From: Bordetella sp. LUAb4
GTDB taxonomy: Bacteria; Pseudomonadota; Gammaproteobacteria; Burkholderiales; Burkholderiaceae_B
Direction of reading: 5' to 3'
NCBI RefSeq assembly: GCF_021325795.1
Contig: NZ_JAHPZX010000007.1
Coordinates: forward strand, 213,021 to 277,020
Length of the DNA: 64,000 nucleotides
Both the position numbers and the translations under genes were made by a program. The notes below the pieces were generated by a model. That model was not told the origin of the DNA and made no database searches. It saw only the letters and a list, made by a program, of their open reading frames with translations. Below are positions 25,683 to 38,300 of this stretch, one piece after another (the first letter of the stretch is position 1; every line of letters begins with the position of its first letter).

Positions 25683-27479
25683 TCATGCGGGAGTCTGCAG
25701 CAGGGCGATGGTGCAGCCATGCCACAACAGGCCTTCGTACAGTGCCGCGCCCGCGCCGGCTTCGCTTTCGTACAGCACGGTCTGATCGATCAAGTCGACC
25801 TGCAACCAGTCCGGGCGCAGGTCGACAGTGCCCAGATTGGTGTACAGGGAAAGAATAGCGCCATCTCCCAGACTCCATTGCGCCACCACGCCGCGCATCC
25901 CCAGCACGTGCGAGCCAAGCGCGCGGGCGCCATCCAGGCGGGGGACGATCTGGTGCTGGCGCAGCGTCAGTAGTTCGGTATAGGTCGCCAGTACAGCGTC
26001 ATCGGCTGGTGCTTCATAAGGGTTGGACTTGCTGTAGGTAGCGGGCTCGTTAGGGTCCGGGATGCGTTCGCGCGTGGCAGGATTGGCGAAAGCACGGAAG
26101 TGCTGGAACTCCTTGCGCCGGCCGTCGCGCACCGCCTGGGCCAACTCGGCATTGGCGTGGTCGGTGAAATAGAGAAAGGGCGTGGCGGCTCCGCGCTCCT
26201 CGCCCATGAAAATCAAGGGAATCTGCGGCGTCAGAAGTTGCAGCGCGACCGCGGCCTTCATCACCCGCGCATCGCGCACCAACGGGGCCAGCCGTTCACC
26301 CAGCGCGCGATTGCCGGTCTGGTCGTGGTTCTGCAGGAACAGCACGAACGCGGTGGGCGGCAGCAGGTTGCTGCGCTCCCCGCGTCGCTCGCCCCCCCGA
26401 TGGCGCGAAGGCTGGCCCTGGTAGACGAAACCTTCGGTCAGGGCGCGCGCCAGGCGCTGGGCGGGAAGCTCGGCATAGTCTTCGTAATAGCCTTCGTTTT
26501 CGCCGGTCAGCAGATGGTGCAGCACGTGGTGGGCGTCATCATTCCACTGGGCGTCGTAACCATGCTGCAGGGGATGCACCTGGTTGTCGTCATTCTCCAG
26601 CACAAGGTGGACATGGCGTTCGGGGTCGACACGCGCCCGCACGAAGGCTGCCATTTCCTCCAGCCAGCCGACGTCCTTGATGGCATGCACGGCGTCCAGG
26701 CGCAGGCCGTCGAAGCGATACTCGGTGAGCCAGTACAGCGCATTCTCGGCATAATACTGGCGCACTTGCGGCCGCCGGAAATCGATGGCCGCGCCCCAAG
26801 GCGTCTGCAGGTCCTCGCGGAAAAAGTCCGCGGCATAGGCGTTCAGATAATTGCCGTCGGGGCCGAAGTGGTTGTAGACGACGTCCAGGAACACCATCAT
26901 GTTCAGGCCGTGAGCCGTGTCGATCAGACGCCGCAGGTCGTCCGGCTCGCCATAGGCGCGGTCGGGCGCATAGGGCAGCACGCCGTCGTAGCCCCAATTG
27001 CGCTGGCCGGGAAAATCGGCGATGGGCATCAGCTCGACCGCCGTGATGCCCAAGGCCGCGAGCTCCGGCAAGCGGGCCTCGATACCGGCATAGCCGCCCG
27101 CCAGACCGGGGTGGAGTTCGTAGAGAACGGTTTCTTTCCAGGGCCGTCCGCGCCAGTCGGGATGGCGCCAGGCATAGGCGGCGCCGGGTTCGACCACGAC
27201 ACTGTCATCGTGCACATCGTGGGCCTGCAGGCGCGAGGCGGGATCAGGCACGGCCAGGTCGGGACCCACGCGGTAGCGATAACGCGTGCCCGCCGGGCAG
27301 GCAACGTCGATTTCATAAAAACCATGGGCGGCGGCGCGCATGCCGAGCGGCTCGCTGCCGGCGATTTCCAGGCTGACGCCGTTGCGCGCATTGGGCGCCC
27401 ACAGGCGAAAGCGGGTCTGGCCGTCAGGCAGGCGCACCGCGCCGTAGCTGAAGGAAACGGCGGGAACCGGGGAATTCAT
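25683..27479 (-). CDS. treZ: Maltooligosyltrehalose trehalohydrolase
   Basis: This 598-residue enzyme has an N-terminal CBM48-like domain (about residues 10-95, with RFRLWAPNARNGVSLEI) followed by a GH13 barrel. Catalytic residues are Asp262 in [13 protein letters not shown], Glu295 in HLVLENDDNQ and Asp386 in FLQNHDQTGNR. The partner signature VYNHFGPDGNYL near residues 201-212 is characteristic of TreZ. It cleaves the maltooligosyltrehalose made by TreY to free trehalose. ATG 27479 overlaps the glgX stop in an ATGA, so translation is coupled. Confidence 0.93.
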   Translation of the reverse strand: MNSPVPAVSFSYGAVRLPDGQTRFRLWAPNARNGVSLEIAGSEPLGMRAAAHGFYEIDVACPAGTRYRYRVGPDLAVPDPASRLQAHDVHDDSVVVEPGAAYAWRHPDWRGRPWKETVLYELHPGLAGGYAGIEARLPELAALGITAVELMPIADFPGQRNWGYDGVLPYAPDRAYGEPDDLRRLIDTAHGLNMMVFLDVVYNHFGPDGNYLNAYAADFFREDLQTPWGAAIDFRRPQVRQYYAENALYWLTEYRFDGLRLDAVHAIKDVGWLEEMAAFVRARVDPERHVHLVLENDDNQVHPLQHGYDAQWNDDAHHVLHHLLTGENEGYYEDYAELPAQRLARALTEGFVYQGQPSRHRGGERRGERSNLLPPTAFVLFLQNHDQTGNRALGERLAPLVRDARVMKAAVALQLLTPQIPLIFMGEERGAATPFLYFTDHANAELAQAVRDGRRKEFQHFRAFANPATRERIPDPNEPATYSKSNPYEAPADDAVLATYTELLTLRQHQIVPRLDGARALGSHVLGMRGVVAQWSLGDGAILSLYTNLGTVDLRPDWLQVDLIDQTVLYESEAGAGAALYEGLLWHGCTIALLQTPA

Positions 27480-29587
27480 GAATGCTCCTTGGAGCGCGGT
27501 ACGCCGCTGAAGAGGGCGATGCCATGCGCGTGCAGATTGAAATGGTGGCCGTGCACCTGTTCAGCAGGCGCGGTCGGCCGGGTGGAGTCCAAGAGCATGC
27601 GCCATGCCGTACCCTCGTCGGGCAGCACGAAAACTTCGTCGCTATTGCCGCCGTTGAGCAGGGTCAGGGTGATGTCCATCCCTTGTTCCGTGGCGACCAT
27701 GCGCCGCACGGCCAAGGCGCGGCCTTCGACGTCGTGCCAGGCGTGGGCGGACATGGGTTGCCCATCGATATCGAACCAGGTAATACCCTCTTTGCCCGGC
27801 GCGACTTCCTGCCGGCCGTTCTTGTAATTGTTGACGCGCAGGCTGGGATGATTGCGCCGCGCGGCCACCAGGCGGCCGACGAAATCGATCAAGGCCCGGC
27901 CATCGGTGCTGGCGGCCTGTTGCCAATCGAGCCAGGACACCGTGTTGTCCTGGCAGTAGGCGTTGTTATTCCCTTGCTGGCTATTGCCGAACTCGTCGCC
28001 CGCCAGCAGCATGGGCGTCCCATAGGACAGAAAGGTCGATGCCAGCAGAGAGCGCTGCACACGGCCGCGCATTTCCAGGATATAGGAATCGTCGGTGGTA
28101 CCTTCCACGCCCCAGTTGTGGCTGTAGTCGTTGCTGTGGCCGTCGCGGTTGCCTTCGAGATTGGCCTCGTTGTACTTGCGTTCGTAAGAGACCACATCGC
28201 GGGTGGTGAAGCCGTCGTGCGATGCCACGAAATTGACGGAGGCCCAGGGCCGGCGGTGGCGCCGGTCGAACAGGTCGCTGGAGCCGGCCAGGCGTTCCGC
28301 CATTTCACCGCGCTGGCCGGCGTCGCCACGCCAGAATTTACGTGTGCTATCGCGGAATTTGTCGTTCCATTCCGCGAAGCCGGGCGGCTGGCGTCCCAAT
28401 TGATAGCCATCGGGACCGATGTCCCAGGGTTCGGAGATCAGCTTCAGGCGTGACAGCGTCGGGTCCTGCAGGATGGCGTCGAAGAATCCCGCACCCGGGT
28501 CGAAACCATGGCCTTCGCGGCCCAGCGTGACACCAAGGTCGAAGCGGAAGCCATCCACCCGGTAGGTCTCGGTCCAGTGGCGCAGCGAGTCCATCACCAT
28601 CTGCAGCACGCGTGGATGCGACAGGTTGACCGTATTGCCGCAGCCAGTGTCGTTGATGTAGTGGCGCTCGTCGCCGGGAATCAGGCGGTAGTAGCTGGCA
28701 TTATCCAGGCCGCGCCAGGACAGCGTCGGGCCGGTCTGGTCGCCTTCACAGGTGTGGTTGTAGACGACATCCAGGATGACTTCGATGCCGGCGGCCTGCA
28801 GGCGCCGGATCGCCATCCGCAAGTCGTTGGGGCCGCCATTACGCAAATAGGCGGGTTCGGGCGCGAAATAGGACAGCGTGCTGTAGCCCCAGTAGTTGCC
28901 CAACTGCTTTTCCACCAGGAACTTGTCCTGCAGGAACGCTTGCACCGGCAGCAGTTCCAGGGCAGTGACGCCTATTTTGTGCAAATGCTCGATGAAGCGC
29001 GGATCGGCCAGCGCTGCCACCGTGCCGCGCAGATGCGTGCGCACGTCCTCGCGCTGCATCGAAACGCCGCGCACGTGGGCCTCATAGATGACCGTGTGTT
29101 CCCAGGCCGTGGGCGAGCGCCGCCGCTCGCCCCAATGGAAGGCGTTGTCGGTGACCACCGCCTTGGGCATGGCGGGAGCGCTGTCGCGCCGGTCTATGGT
29201 CAGGTCGCCGCGCGCGCCACCCACGCGATAGCCGAACAACACGTCGGACCAGCGCGGCGGGCCGGTCAGCTCGGCGGCGTAGGGGTCCAGCAGCAGCTTG
29301 TGCGGATTGAAGCGATGACCGTTCTTGGGATCGTAGGGGCCGTGAGCGCGGTAGCCGTAGACCAGGCCCGGTGCCGCATCAGGCAAATAGCCGTGCCAGA
29401 TTTCATCGGTGCACTCCGGCAAGGGCATGCGCTGCAGTTCCTTGCGGCCCCGTTCGTCGAAGATACACAGATCGATGCGGCTGGCGTTGGCGGAAAACAC
29501 CGCGAAGTTGACGCCCAGGCCATCGCTGGTGGCGCCCAGCGGGTAAGGACGGCCGGGGGCGAGCCTGTCGGGAAGCACGCCGGACAT
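27476..29587 (-). CDS. glgX: Glycogen debranching enzyme
   Basis: This 703-residue isoamylase-type GH13 protein has an N-terminal CBM48 (about residues 10-110, GVNFAVFSANASRIDLCIFD) and a catalytic barrel with VYNHTCEGDQTGPTLSWRG. Asp350 in DGFRFDLGVTLGRE, Glu386 in LISEPWDIG and the Asp in FVASHDGFTTRDV are the catalytic triad. It removes alpha-1,6 branches, giving linear maltooligosaccharides for TreY, MalQ and GlgE chemistry. It starts 6 bp after the glgB stop and overlaps treZ by 4 bp. The length is normal for the bacterial family. Confidence 0.93.
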   Translation of the reverse strand: MSGVLPDRLAPGRPYPLGATSDGLGVNFAVFSANASRIDLCIFDERGRKELQRMPLPECTDEIWHGYLPDAAPGLVYGYRAHGPYDPKNGHRFNPHKLLLDPYAAELTGPPRWSDVLFGYRVGGARGDLTIDRRDSAPAMPKAVVTDNAFHWGERRRSPTAWEHTVIYEAHVRGVSMQREDVRTHLRGTVAALADPRFIEHLHKIGVTALELLPVQAFLQDKFLVEKQLGNYWGYSTLSYFAPEPAYLRNGGPNDLRMAIRRLQAAGIEVILDVVYNHTCEGDQTGPTLSWRGLDNASYYRLIPGDERHYINDTGCGNTVNLSHPRVLQMVMDSLRHWTETYRVDGFRFDLGVTLGREGHGFDPGAGFFDAILQDPTLSRLKLISEPWDIGPDGYQLGRQPPGFAEWNDKFRDSTRKFWRGDAGQRGEMAERLAGSSDLFDRRHRRPWASVNFVASHDGFTTRDVVSYERKYNEANLEGNRDGHSNDYSHNWGVEGTTDDSYILEMRGRVQRSLLASTFLSYGTPMLLAGDEFGNSQQGNNNAYCQDNTVSWLDWQQAASTDGRALIDFVGRLVAARRNHPSLRVNNYKNGRQEVAPGKEGITWFDIDGQPMSAHAWHDVEGRALAVRRMVATEQGMDITLTLLNGGNSDEVFVLPDEGTAWRMLLDSTRPTAPAEQVHGHHFNLHAHGIALFSGVPRSKEHS

Positions 29588-29593
29588 GTACCT

Positions 29594-31858
29594 TTATCCT
29601 TCGAGTTGGAAGATCACCGTGGCAAGGGGAGGGAGCGTGAGCGACAAGGATTGTTCGCGACCGTGCGCGGGGATGGGATCCGTATTGCGGCCCCCGCCAT
29701 TGCCCACGCCGGAGCCGCCGTAGTCGGCCGCATCGGTATTGATGCGTTCGCGCCACCAGCCACCGCGCGGCACGCCGATGCGATAGTCGTCGCGCGGCAC
29801 CGGGGTCAAATTGCTGACCGCCAGGACCAGGGCGTCGCCATCGCGTCGCAGGAAGGCGATCACGCTATTGACATAGTCGTCGCCGATGACCCATTCGAAG
29901 CCGCTGGGATCGTTGTCATGGCGATGCAGCGCCGGCACGTCGGCATAGACGTGGTTGAGGTCGCGCATCAGCTTCTGCACGCCGCGATGCAGCCCATCGT
30001 CCAGCGCGGCCCAGTCCAGCGAAGCATCGTGGTTCCATTCCCGTTCCTGGGCGATTTCCCCGCCCATGAACAGCAGTTTCTTGCCGGGATGGCTCCACAT
30101 GAAGCCGTAGTAGGCACGCAGATTGGCGTGGCGCTGCCAGCGGTCGCCGGGCATCTTGTTCAGCAACGAGCCTTTGCCGTGCACCACCTCGTCGTGCGAC
30201 AGCGGCAGGATGAATCGTTCCGAATACGCGTAGACCATGCCGAAGGTCATGTCGTTATGGTGGTAGCGCCGATGCACGGGGTCGTTTTCCATATAACGCA
30301 GCGTGTCGTGCATCCAGCCCATATTCCATTTATAGGAAAAGCCCAGGCCGCCTTCTTCGACTGGCGCCGATACGCCGGGCCAGGCGGTGGATTCTTCCGC
30401 TATGGTGATGGCGCCGGGGCACAGGCGATGCACGGTCGCATTCATGTCGCGCAGGAAATCGACCGCTTCCAGATTCTCTCTGCCGCCGTGGCGGTTGGGT
30501 ATCCACTCGCCGGCCTTGCGGCTGTAGTCGCGGTACAGCATGGACGCCACGGCATCCACGCGCAGCCCATCGATGTGATAACGGCGCACCCATTCCAGGG
30601 CGCTAGCCACCATGAAGTTACGCACTTCCGTGCGGCCCAGGTTGTAGATCAGCGTGTTCCAGTCGGGGTGGAAGCCTTCGCGCGGATCCTGGTATTCATA
30701 CAGCGCGGTGCCGTCGAAATGGGCCAGGCCATGGGTATCGGTGGGGAAGTGGGCCGGCACCCAGTCCAGGATGACCGCCAGGTCCGCCGCGTGGCAAGCG
30801 TCGATGAAGGCGGCGAAATCATGCGGCGTGCCGTAGCGCGCGGTGGGGGCGAACACGCCTAGCGGCTGATAGCCCCAGGAACCGCCAAAGGGATGCTCCA
30901 TGATGGGCATCAATTCCAGATGGGTGTAGCCCAGGTCGCGCGCATAAGGCACCAGGCGCGTGGCCAACTGGCGCCACACGCATTCGCCATTGTCATTGCC
31001 GTTGTCATTGCCGCTCCGGGGCAGCCAGGAACCCGCATGGACTTCGTAGACGGAGATGGGCGCGTCCTGGGCCTGGCGCGCGCCGCGCTGTGCCATCCAC
31101 GCGTCGTCGGACCAGGTGAAGGGCGTGGGATCGGGCACGATGGACGCGGTCGCGGGCGGTGCCTCGGTCTGGCGGGCCAGTGGGTCCGCCTTCAGCGGCA
31201 ACAGGTTGCCTTCGATGCCGACGATTTCATATTTGTAGCGCGCCCCGGCTTCCAGGCGGGGAATGAATATCTCCCACACGCCCGCGCTATGCCGCAAGCG
31301 CATGGCGTGGCGGCGGCCGTCCCAGGAATTGAAATCGCCCACCACGGACACGCGCCGCGCATTGGGTGCCCAGACGGCGAAGCGCACGCCGCGCACGCCG
31401 TCGATCTCCATGACATGGGATCCCAGGCATTCGGCCAGGTCTTCGTGACGGCCTTCGGAGATCAAATGCAGGTCCAGGTCACCCAGCAGCGCGCCGAAGG
31501 CATACGGATCTTCCGTGATCTGCTCACCCGTGGGCCATTGGATACGCAGGCGGTAGGCCGACGGCTGGCCGGGTCTAAGAGCGTCCAAGCGGCTGTCGAT
31601 GAGGCCGGAGAACATGCCGTGACGGATAGGCGTGAGAGGAATTTGCCTGTCATCCTTGCCCAGCAGCAGGGTGACCTGCTCGGCATCCGGCACCAGGACG
31701 CGCACCCAACTGCGCGAGCCGTCGGCATGCGGTCCCAAAACGTGGAAAGGATCAGCGTGGCGGCCGGCCAGTAGATCGTCCAGCGCGTCGTGCGCGCCGT
31801 GGTCGACGGGCGTGCCGGCTGGGTTGGCACCGGGGGAGGACGAAGAGCCGGAAGTCAT
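29594..31858 (-). CDS. glgB: 1,4-alpha-glucan branching enzyme
   Basis: This 754-residue enzyme has the long GlgB layout: N1 module (about residues 25-125), CBM48 (140-230, [20 protein letters not shown]) and GH13 barrel with Asp435 in [14 protein letters not shown], Glu488 in [13 protein letters not shown] and Asp556 in [13 protein letters not shown] short repeat-encoded [10 protein letters not shown] loop sits at residues 283-292. ATG 31858 was chosen. A TTG at 31879 in the same frame overlaps the treS stop as TTGA, mimicking the 4-bp overlaps elsewhere in the operon, and cannot be excluded (761 residues). It introduces alpha-1,6 branches into the glucan made by GlgA and GlgE. Confidence 0.93.
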   Translation of the reverse strand: MTSGSSSSPGANPAGTPVDHGAHDALDDLLAGRHADPFHVLGPHADGSRSWVRVLVPDAEQVTLLLGKDDRQIPLTPIRHGMFSGLIDSRLDALRPGQPSAYRLRIQWPTGEQITEDPYAFGALLGDLDLHLISEGRHEDLAECLGSHVMEIDGVRGVRFAVWAPNARRVSVVGDFNSWDGRRHAMRLRHSAGVWEIFIPRLEAGARYKYEIVGIEGNLLPLKADPLARQTEAPPATASIVPDPTPFTWSDDAWMAQRGARQAQDAPISVYEVHAGSWLPRSGNDNGNDNGECVWRQLATRLVPYARDLGYTHLELMPIMEHPFGGSWGYQPLGVFAPTARYGTPHDFAAFIDACHAADLAVILDWVPAHFPTDTHGLAHFDGTALYEYQDPREGFHPDWNTLIYNLGRTEVRNFMVASALEWVRRYHIDGLRVDAVASMLYRDYSRKAGEWIPNRHGGRENLEAVDFLRDMNATVHRLCPGAITIAEESTAWPGVSAPVEEGGLGFSYKWNMGWMHDTLRYMENDPVHRRYHHNDMTFGMVYAYSERFILPLSHDEVVHGKGSLLNKMPGDRWQRHANLRAYYGFMWSHPGKKLLFMGGEIAQEREWNHDASLDWAALDDGLHRGVQKLMRDLNHVYADVPALHRHDNDPSGFEWVIGDDYVNSVIAFLRRDGDALVLAVSNLTPVPRDDYRIGVPRGGWWRERINTDAADYGGSGVGNGGGRNTDPIPAHGREQSLSLTLPPLATVIFQLEG

Positions 31859-31875
31859 GAAATCATTTTCCTGAA

Positions 31876-34800
31876 TCAAATATTGGGCGTGGCGGTGCTG
31901 TCATGCGACAGCAGGCGGGCAGCCAGGGTCGTCAGTCCGGCAAGCGGGATGCCCACCCAGTCGGGGCGGTGCGAAGCTTCATAGCGGACTTCATAGGCGG
32001 CCTTTTCGATCAGGGCCAGATCGATCAAGGGTAGCTCGACTGCAGGGACTATCCAAGGATGTTCGGTGAAGTGCGCCACTTCGCGGTAGCCCGCCAGGAA
32101 GGCTTCGCCAGCCGTCACCCGGAAGCGCTCGATGAGCCCCAGGCGCCGCGTTTGCAATTGCTGCTCGGCGTTTTGCCCATCGCCGCTGCTTTCTTCCGAG
32201 TGGCCCTTACCCTTGCCCGCGCCGTCCGCCAGGGTGGCTGCCGCGTAGTCAAAGGAGCGCAGCAAGCCGGCGACGTCGCGCACCGCGCTGGTCTTGGCGC
32301 GCCGCTCTTCCAGCGTGCGGGCGGGTTCGCCTTCGAAGTCGATCAGGTAGGCGTCGCCTTGCCCCGCCAGCACCTGGCCCAGGTGGAAGTCGCCGTGGAT
32401 ACGGATGTGCAGCGTGTCTTCTTCATTGGCGGCCAGGTCCTGCACCACCTTGACCAGTGCGTCGCGGTGCTCGGCCAGCCAGGAGGCGCGTTCGACATTG
32501 CCGGCATCCAGGCGTCCCAGATTGGCCTTGAGCGTGGCCAGGCCCTGGTCGAGCATGGCGATGACGTCCTTGGCGCGCTTCTCGGCATCCTTGCGTGTCG
32601 CCCGGTGGGGCGCGAAGGCGGGGTCGTCGGTGGGCAGGGCCAGGGCGGCATGCAATTCGCCCAGACGCTTGCCCATGATGTGGGCGAAATTGATGTAGCC
32701 GCGCAGGTCTTCGTCGTAGTCCTCGGCGCTTTCCGCCGTCAACGCGGCTGCTTCCAGGACGCGCTTCAGGTAGTTCAGCGTCCAGGTCCAGGCATCGCCC
32801 TGGTTGGTGATCGTCTGATGCATCAAGGCCAGCGTGTGTGGCGTGCCATCCTCATCGATGCGCTGGATCTCGCCCAACAGCGGCGCACCGTTGGCATAAC
32901 CGACTTCGGTCAGGCGGCGGGTCATCTCGGCTTCCGGATGCACACCGGGAACGATGCGGCGCAGCAGCTTGAGCATCATGATGCCGCCCAGCGTGACCGA
33001 ACTATTGGATTGTTCGCCCGTGAACCACTTGACCTCGGCGTCGGCCGGCAGCTCGATCTTGTTCAGAGTGGGCTCGCCGCGGAAGTGCAGCACCGCGGGC
33101 GGGTGCGCTTGCGGCACGGGAATCTTGAGATTGTCGCGCAGGCCTTGCACCAAGGTTTGGATGAAGGACGGCAGCGTATAGGCATCGGTGACGAAGCCCA
33201 TTTCGGCGGCGCGGCGCACGCGCGCCAGCGCATATTGCTGCGCCATGGGCGGCATGGTTTCGCCCCAGATCAGCGCCACCGGCAACAGGAAGCGCGCTGG
33301 CTTGCCTTCGAAATCCACCTGGATCTCGGTGATGAAGCATTCGTGGTCGGCGCCCTTGATCTGCGCCGCGTAGGCCGCCTGGGCCATCTGCACCTTGCGG
33401 TCCTTCGGGTACCAGCGCTGGCGCGCCAGGTACATGGGCAGCACGTCCTGGCGCAGCGAGCGCACGGCGCCCTCGGTCAACTCGTAGCCGGTACGGCCGC
33501 GCAGCACCAGGGTGTAGTACTCCGGCATGCGTTCGGGATGGGTGGCGTGCCACTCCGGCGGCGAGGCGCTGTCGCTGAGGTCGAACCAATAAAAGCCATA
33601 CGGCGGCAAGGTAAGCAGATACGTCAGCTCGCCGATGGCGGGAAAGGGCGTGCCGCCCAGCAATTCCACCGGCACGCGGCCCTTCAGGGAAGACAGGTCC
33701 AGCTCTACCGGCTGCGAGGCGCGCGACAGGTTGGCGACACACAGGATGGTGGTGTCTTCGTGTTCGCGCAGATAAGCCAGGATGTTGCGATTGCCCGGAA
33801 ACAGGAAGCGCAGCGTGCCGCGACCGAAGGCCTGGGTCTTGGCGCGGGTGGCCAGCATGCGGCGCGACCAGTTCAGCAGCGAATGCGGATCGCGTTGCTG
33901 CGCTTCCACGTTGACGGCCTCGTAGCCGTACAAGGGGCCCATGAGCGACGGTAGCGGCAGGCGCTCCGGATCGGCGCGCGAAAACCCGCCATTGCGGTCG
34001 GGCGACCATTGCATGGGAGTACGCACGCCATCACGGTCGCCCAGGTGGATGTTGTCGCCCATGCCCAGTTCGTCGCCGTAATAGATCACGGGCGTGCCGG
34101 GCATGGACAGCAGCAGGCTGTTCATCAATTCGATGCGGCGGCGGTCACGTTCCATCAAGGGCGCCAGCCGGCGGCGGATCCCCAGGTTGATGCGCGCGCG
34201 CCGATCGGCCGCGTACGTGTCCCACAGGTAGTCGCGTTCGTTGCTGGTGACCATTTCCAGCGTCAGCTCATCGTGGTTGCGCAGGAAGATGGCCCACTGG
34301 CAGGTGTCCGGAATATCCGGTGTCTGCCGCATGATGTCGGTGATGGGGAAGCGGTCTTCCCGCGCGATGGCCATGTACATGCGCGGCATCAGCGGGAAGT
34401 TGAAAGACATATGGCACTCGTCGCCCTGGCCAAAATATTCCTGCGCGTCCTCGGGCCACTGATTGGCTTCGGCCAGCAGCATGCGGCCGGGATATTCGGC
34501 GTCCAGCTGCGCGCGGATCTTCTTCAGCACCGCGTGCGTTTCCGGCAGGTTCTCGTTGTTCGTACCTTCGCGTTCGACCAGGTAGGGCACGGCGTCCAGC
34601 CGCAGGCCGTCGACGCCGAGATCCAGCCAATAGCGCATGACGCTGATGACTTCCTTCAGCACCTGTGGGTTGTCGAAATTCAAATCGGGCTGGTGCGAAT
34701 AGAAGCGATGCCAGAAGTAGGCGCCCGCCACCGGGTCCCAGGTCCAGTTGGACTTTTCCGTATCGAGAAAAATGATGCGGGTGCCGGCATAGGCCTGGTC

Positions 34801-35229
34801 GTTATCCGACCAGACGTAATAGTTGCGCGCGGCCGAACCGGGCTTGGCCGCGCGGGCGCGCTGGAACCAGGGATGCTGGTCCGACGTGTGATTGACCACC
34901 AGCTCGGTGATGACGCGCAGGCCGCGCGCATGGGCCGCCTTGATGAACTTGCGCACGTCGGCCAGGGTGCCGTAGTCGGGATGCACGCCGCGATACTCGG
35001 CGATGTCATAGCCGTCGTCGCGGCGCGGCGAAGGATAGAAGGGCAGCAGCCAGATGGTGTTCACGCCCAGCGACGCAATGTAATCCAGCTTCTCGATGAG
35101 GCCGGCGAAGTCGCCGACGCCATCGTTATTGGCATCGAAGAAGGATTTGACGTGCAACTGATAAATGACGGCGTCCTTGTACCAGAGCGGATCGTCGTGA
35201 TTGGGGCTGTTGACGTGGTTATCTGACAT
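31876..35229 (-). CDS. treS: Trehalose synthase fused to maltokinase
   Basis: This 1117-residue bifunctional protein has two parts. The first about 560 residues are TreS (GH13), interconverting trehalose and maltose, with Asp212 in [16 protein letters not shown], Glu254 in [12 protein letters not shown] and Asp320 in [14 protein letters not shown]. From about residue 600 onward the sequence is a maltokinase (Mak/Pep2) with an aminoglycoside-phosphotransferase-like core: [10 protein letters not shown] (residues 945-954) is the catalytic loop and [12 protein letters not shown] the metal-binding Asp. The kinase makes maltose-1-phosphate, the donor for GlgE, encoded just upstream. A Gly/Ser/Glu-rich loop near residue 1000 is not conserved. 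Such fusions are known in other bacteria. Confidence 0.94.
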   Translation of the reverse strand: MSDNHVNSPNHDDPLWYKDAVIYQLHVKSFFDANNDGVGDFAGLIEKLDYIASLGVNTIWLLPFYPSPRRDDGYDIAEYRGVHPDYGTLADVRKFIKAAHARGLRVITELVVNHTSDQHPWFQRARAAKPGSAARNYYVWSDNDQAYAGTRIIFLDTEKSNWTWDPVAGAYFWHRFYSHQPDLNFDNPQVLKEVISVMRYWLDLGVDGLRLDAVPYLVEREGTNNENLPETHAVLKKIRAQLDAEYPGRMLLAEANQWPEDAQEYFGQGDECHMSFNFPLMPRMYMAIAREDRFPITDIMRQTPDIPDTCQWAIFLRNHDELTLEMVTSNERDYLWDTYAADRRARINLGIRRRLAPLMERDRRRIELMNSLLLSMPGTPVIYYGDELGMGDNIHLGDRDGVRTPMQWSPDRNGGFSRADPERLPLPSLMGPLYGYEAVNVEAQQRDPHSLLNWSRRMLATRAKTQAFGRGTLRFLFPGNRNILAYLREHEDTTILCVANLSRASQPVELDLSSLKGRVPVELLGGTPFPAIGELTYLLTLPPYGFYWFDLSDSASPPEWHATHPERMPEYYTLVLRGRTGYELTEGAVRSLRQDVLPMYLARQRWYPKDRKVQMAQAAYAAQIKGADHECFITEIQVDFEGKPARFLLPVALIWGETMPPMAQQYALARVRRAAEMGFVTDAYTLPSFIQTLVQGLRDNLKIPVPQAHPPAVLHFRGEPTLNKIELPADAEVKWFTGEQSNSSVTLGGIMMLKLLRRIVPGVHPEAEMTRRLTEVGYANGAPLLGEIQRIDEDGTPHTLALMHQTITNQGDAWTWTLNYLKRVLEAAALTAESAEDYDEDLRGYINFAHIMGKRLGELHAALALPTDDPAFAPHRATRKDAEKRAKDVIAMLDQGLATLKANLGRLDAGNVERASWLAEHRDALVKVVQDLAANEEDTLHIRIHGDFHLGQVLAGQGDAYLIDFEGEPARTLEERRAKTSAVRDVAGLLRSFDYAAATLADGAGKGKGHSEESSGDGQNAEQQLQTRRLGLIERFRVTAGEAFLAGYREVAHFTEHPWIVPAVELPLIDLALIEKAAYEVRYEASHRPDWVGIPLAGLTTLAARLLSHDSTATPNI

Positions 35230-35336
35230 GCCGATATCCTTTTATTGGTTTGCCGGCCATGGCGCAGCGTGGACGGCTGAAGCGGGTATAGCGGTCTGGC
35301 GGTATAGAGATGTAGCGATATGGCGGACCAGACGCC

Positions 35337-38300
35337 TCAAGCAGGCGTCACGCGCCAGATGCGGTAGGGCTGGTTGGGGTGCAGATGCACGCCTTGCTGC
35401 TTGCCGCGCCACACCATATGGTTGCCATCGATCAGGTCCTCCACCTGCAATGGCCCATCGTCGGGCAGGCCGAATTCCCACATGGGGACTTCCAACGTAA
35501 CGTCATGGGGTTGATGCGGGTCCAGGCTGATGGCGATCAGCAGAACGTTGTCTTGCGCCGGCGTGGACTTGGAGAAGAACAGCACCTGATCGTCCCAGGC
35601 GATGTGCCAGCGCAGGCCCAGATGCGTATGCAAGGCGGCGTTGGCGCGGCGTATGGCGTTCAGGCGGGTGATCTCGCCAACGATGTTGCCCGGCCGCTCA
35701 TAGTCCCAGGCGCGGATCTCGTACTTCTCGGAGTCGAGATATTCCTCCTTGCCAGGTACCGCCGCCGCTTCGCACAGTTCGAAGCCGTTATAGACCCCCC
35801 ATAGCCCGGACAGGGTCGCGGCCAGGCCGGCCCGGATCAGGAAGCCCCCGCGGCCGGACTGCTGCAGAAAGCGCGGGTTGATGTCCGGCGTGTTGACGAA
35901 GAAATGCGGACGGAAGAATTCCGCCGGCGGCCCCTGCGTCAGTTCGGTCAGGTATTCGATGAATTCCTGTTTCTTTTCGCGCCAGGTGAAGTACGTATAG
36001 GACTGGGTGAAGCCAATCTTGGCCAGGCGGTACATCATCTTCGGCTTCGTGAAGGCTTCCGACAGGAACAGCACGTCGGGATGGCGGGCTTGCACGTCGC
36101 CTATCATCCACTGCCAGAAGGGCAGCGGCTTGGTGTGTGGATTGTCGACGCGGAACACGCGTACGCCCTGGCCGACCCAGTACAGCACGACGTCGCGCAG
36201 CGCCCGCCACAGCGGGGCCTGGCGGGAGGCGCCGGGTTTGGTGCCGTAGAAATCGACGTTGACGATGTCCTCGTATTTCTTCGGCGGGTTCTCCGCGTAA
36301 CGCAGCGATCCGTCGGGGCGCCAGTCGAACCATTCGGGATGGGCTTTGAGCCAGGGATGGTCGGGCGAGCACTGGATGGCGAAATCCAGCGCCAGCTCCA
36401 GGCCCTGCGCGCGGGCGGCAGCGACCAGCCGGCGGAAATCATCGGGCGTGCCCAGTTGCGGATGCAGTGCGTCGTGGCCCCCTTCGGGCGCACCGATGGC
36501 ATAGGGGCTGCCAGGGTCGTCCGGTCCGGCTTGCAGGCTGTTGTTGCGGCCCTTGCGATTGCTGGTGCCGATAGGGTGGATGGGCGGGAAGTACAGCGTA
36601 TCGAAGCCCATGGCGCGCACACGCGGCAAGGCAGCAATGACATCATTGAAAGTGCCATGGCGTCGCGGGTCGCCGCTTTGCGAGCGGGGGAAGATTTCGT
36701 ACCAGCTGGAGAACACCGCCGCCGGCCGGTCCACGGTGACCGGATATTCGACGGAAGTGGTCTCGAAGCGGCGATCGTCGGCGTGATGCATGGCGCGCGC
36801 CGTGCCCGCATCCAGCAGTGCGCCGATCTGGTCGGGGGTGGGCGCCGGGAAGCTGGACGCCGCATTGTCTTCAGCGGATTTTTTGCGGCCGCGGCGCGGT
36901 TTTTCGGCAGGCGCGGCACCCAGGGTGTGCAGGACTTGCCGCAGCACGGTGACGCTTTCGGCTTCGCTGTCCGTCAAACGCTCCAAGGCTTCCTGCACCA
37001 GCGTGCGGCCTTCGGCCGTTTCCAGCGCGATGTCGACGCCCGCGCGGTATTTCTTTTCCAGGCCGCTGCGATAGGTCGTCCAGATATCTTCCCAACCCTG
37101 CACCGCGTAGTAATGGCGGCCGATACGCGCGGGCGAGAACGTGGCGACCCAGCGATCGTTGCTGTCCAGCTTCATGGGCACGCGCTGCCATTCCTTGTCG
37201 TCGGCGGCACGCCACAGCAGGGCCACGGCGATGTAGTCGTGGCCGTCGGAGAAGACGTCGGCCTGCACGGTGATGGGTTGGCCCAGCACGCGCTTGATGG
37301 GGAAAGCGCCGTCGTCGACCGCTGGCGTCACGTGCTCGATGGCCAGGCGCGATTGGCGCATGGCGGCGGTGACCGACAGGCGCGACTCATCGGAGCCAGG
37401 CAGGGTGACCGGCGGCAGGCGGCTCGCGCCCAACCGCAACATGTCGCCCGGCGCCAGGGTGGACGGCAGGTCCTGCGCCGGACGATCGGCGTCCCACATG
37501 TCGAGACGGCCATAGCCTTCGGGCAAGCGGGCGCGGATGGCGTCCCAGTCCGGCGTGGCGGACTGGTCGTCATCAGGATTCAGGACGACCAGACGGGCAT
37601 TGCCGGTGTTGCGGCCATTGCCGGTCAGCGCCGTTGCCGCGCCGTCGCCGCGGAACAAGGCGGTGACGCCGGAGTGCGGGCCCTGCAGACTGTGCAGGGG
37701 TCCGCGCGCGGCAGCCGTGCGCGCCAACCACTGATTGGCGCGGCCGATGTCGATGTGCAGGTCGGGATCGCCTTGCGGGTCCTCGCGCACGCCGCTGCCG
37801 TCGCGTTCCAGCGACTGCGTGGCGGCATCCTCGAAGCCCATGGGAACGAATAGGCCGTCGCCGACTACCGCCGCGGTCCACATGGCACGTGCGGCATTGC
37901 GATAGCGCAGCGCGGGGTCGTTGCGCCAGGACGCGACCCGTTTGGCGTAGGGGGCTTCCACCGGTGCGATGACGGGCGCGATGGCACGCAGACGGGCGGT
38001 TTCCTCGATCAGCCATTCGGCGCGGTAATCCCACCAGGGGAAGGACGAGAACACGGCATCGAAGCCGACGCCGGCCAGCGGCGCCAGGTCCCAGGCCGCG
38101 ACGCCCGGTGTCCAGGCCAGGAAGCGGCAGTCGGGGCGGACGGCGCGTACGCCTTGCATCAGCTCGCGCCAGTCGGCCGGCGCCAATTGCGCCAGGCCTT
38201 CACAGCGGAAACCGGCCACGCCGTTCTGCACCCAGAGGCCCAGACGCTCTACCCAATGATCGACGAAGCCCGAGGGCGCGCGGCCCTGGTCACGGCGCAG

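Noticed and set aside
35230..35336. Repeated GGTATAG-like words between glgE and treS
   Set aside because: The spacing is irregular and the copies are few; too weak to call another tandem array.
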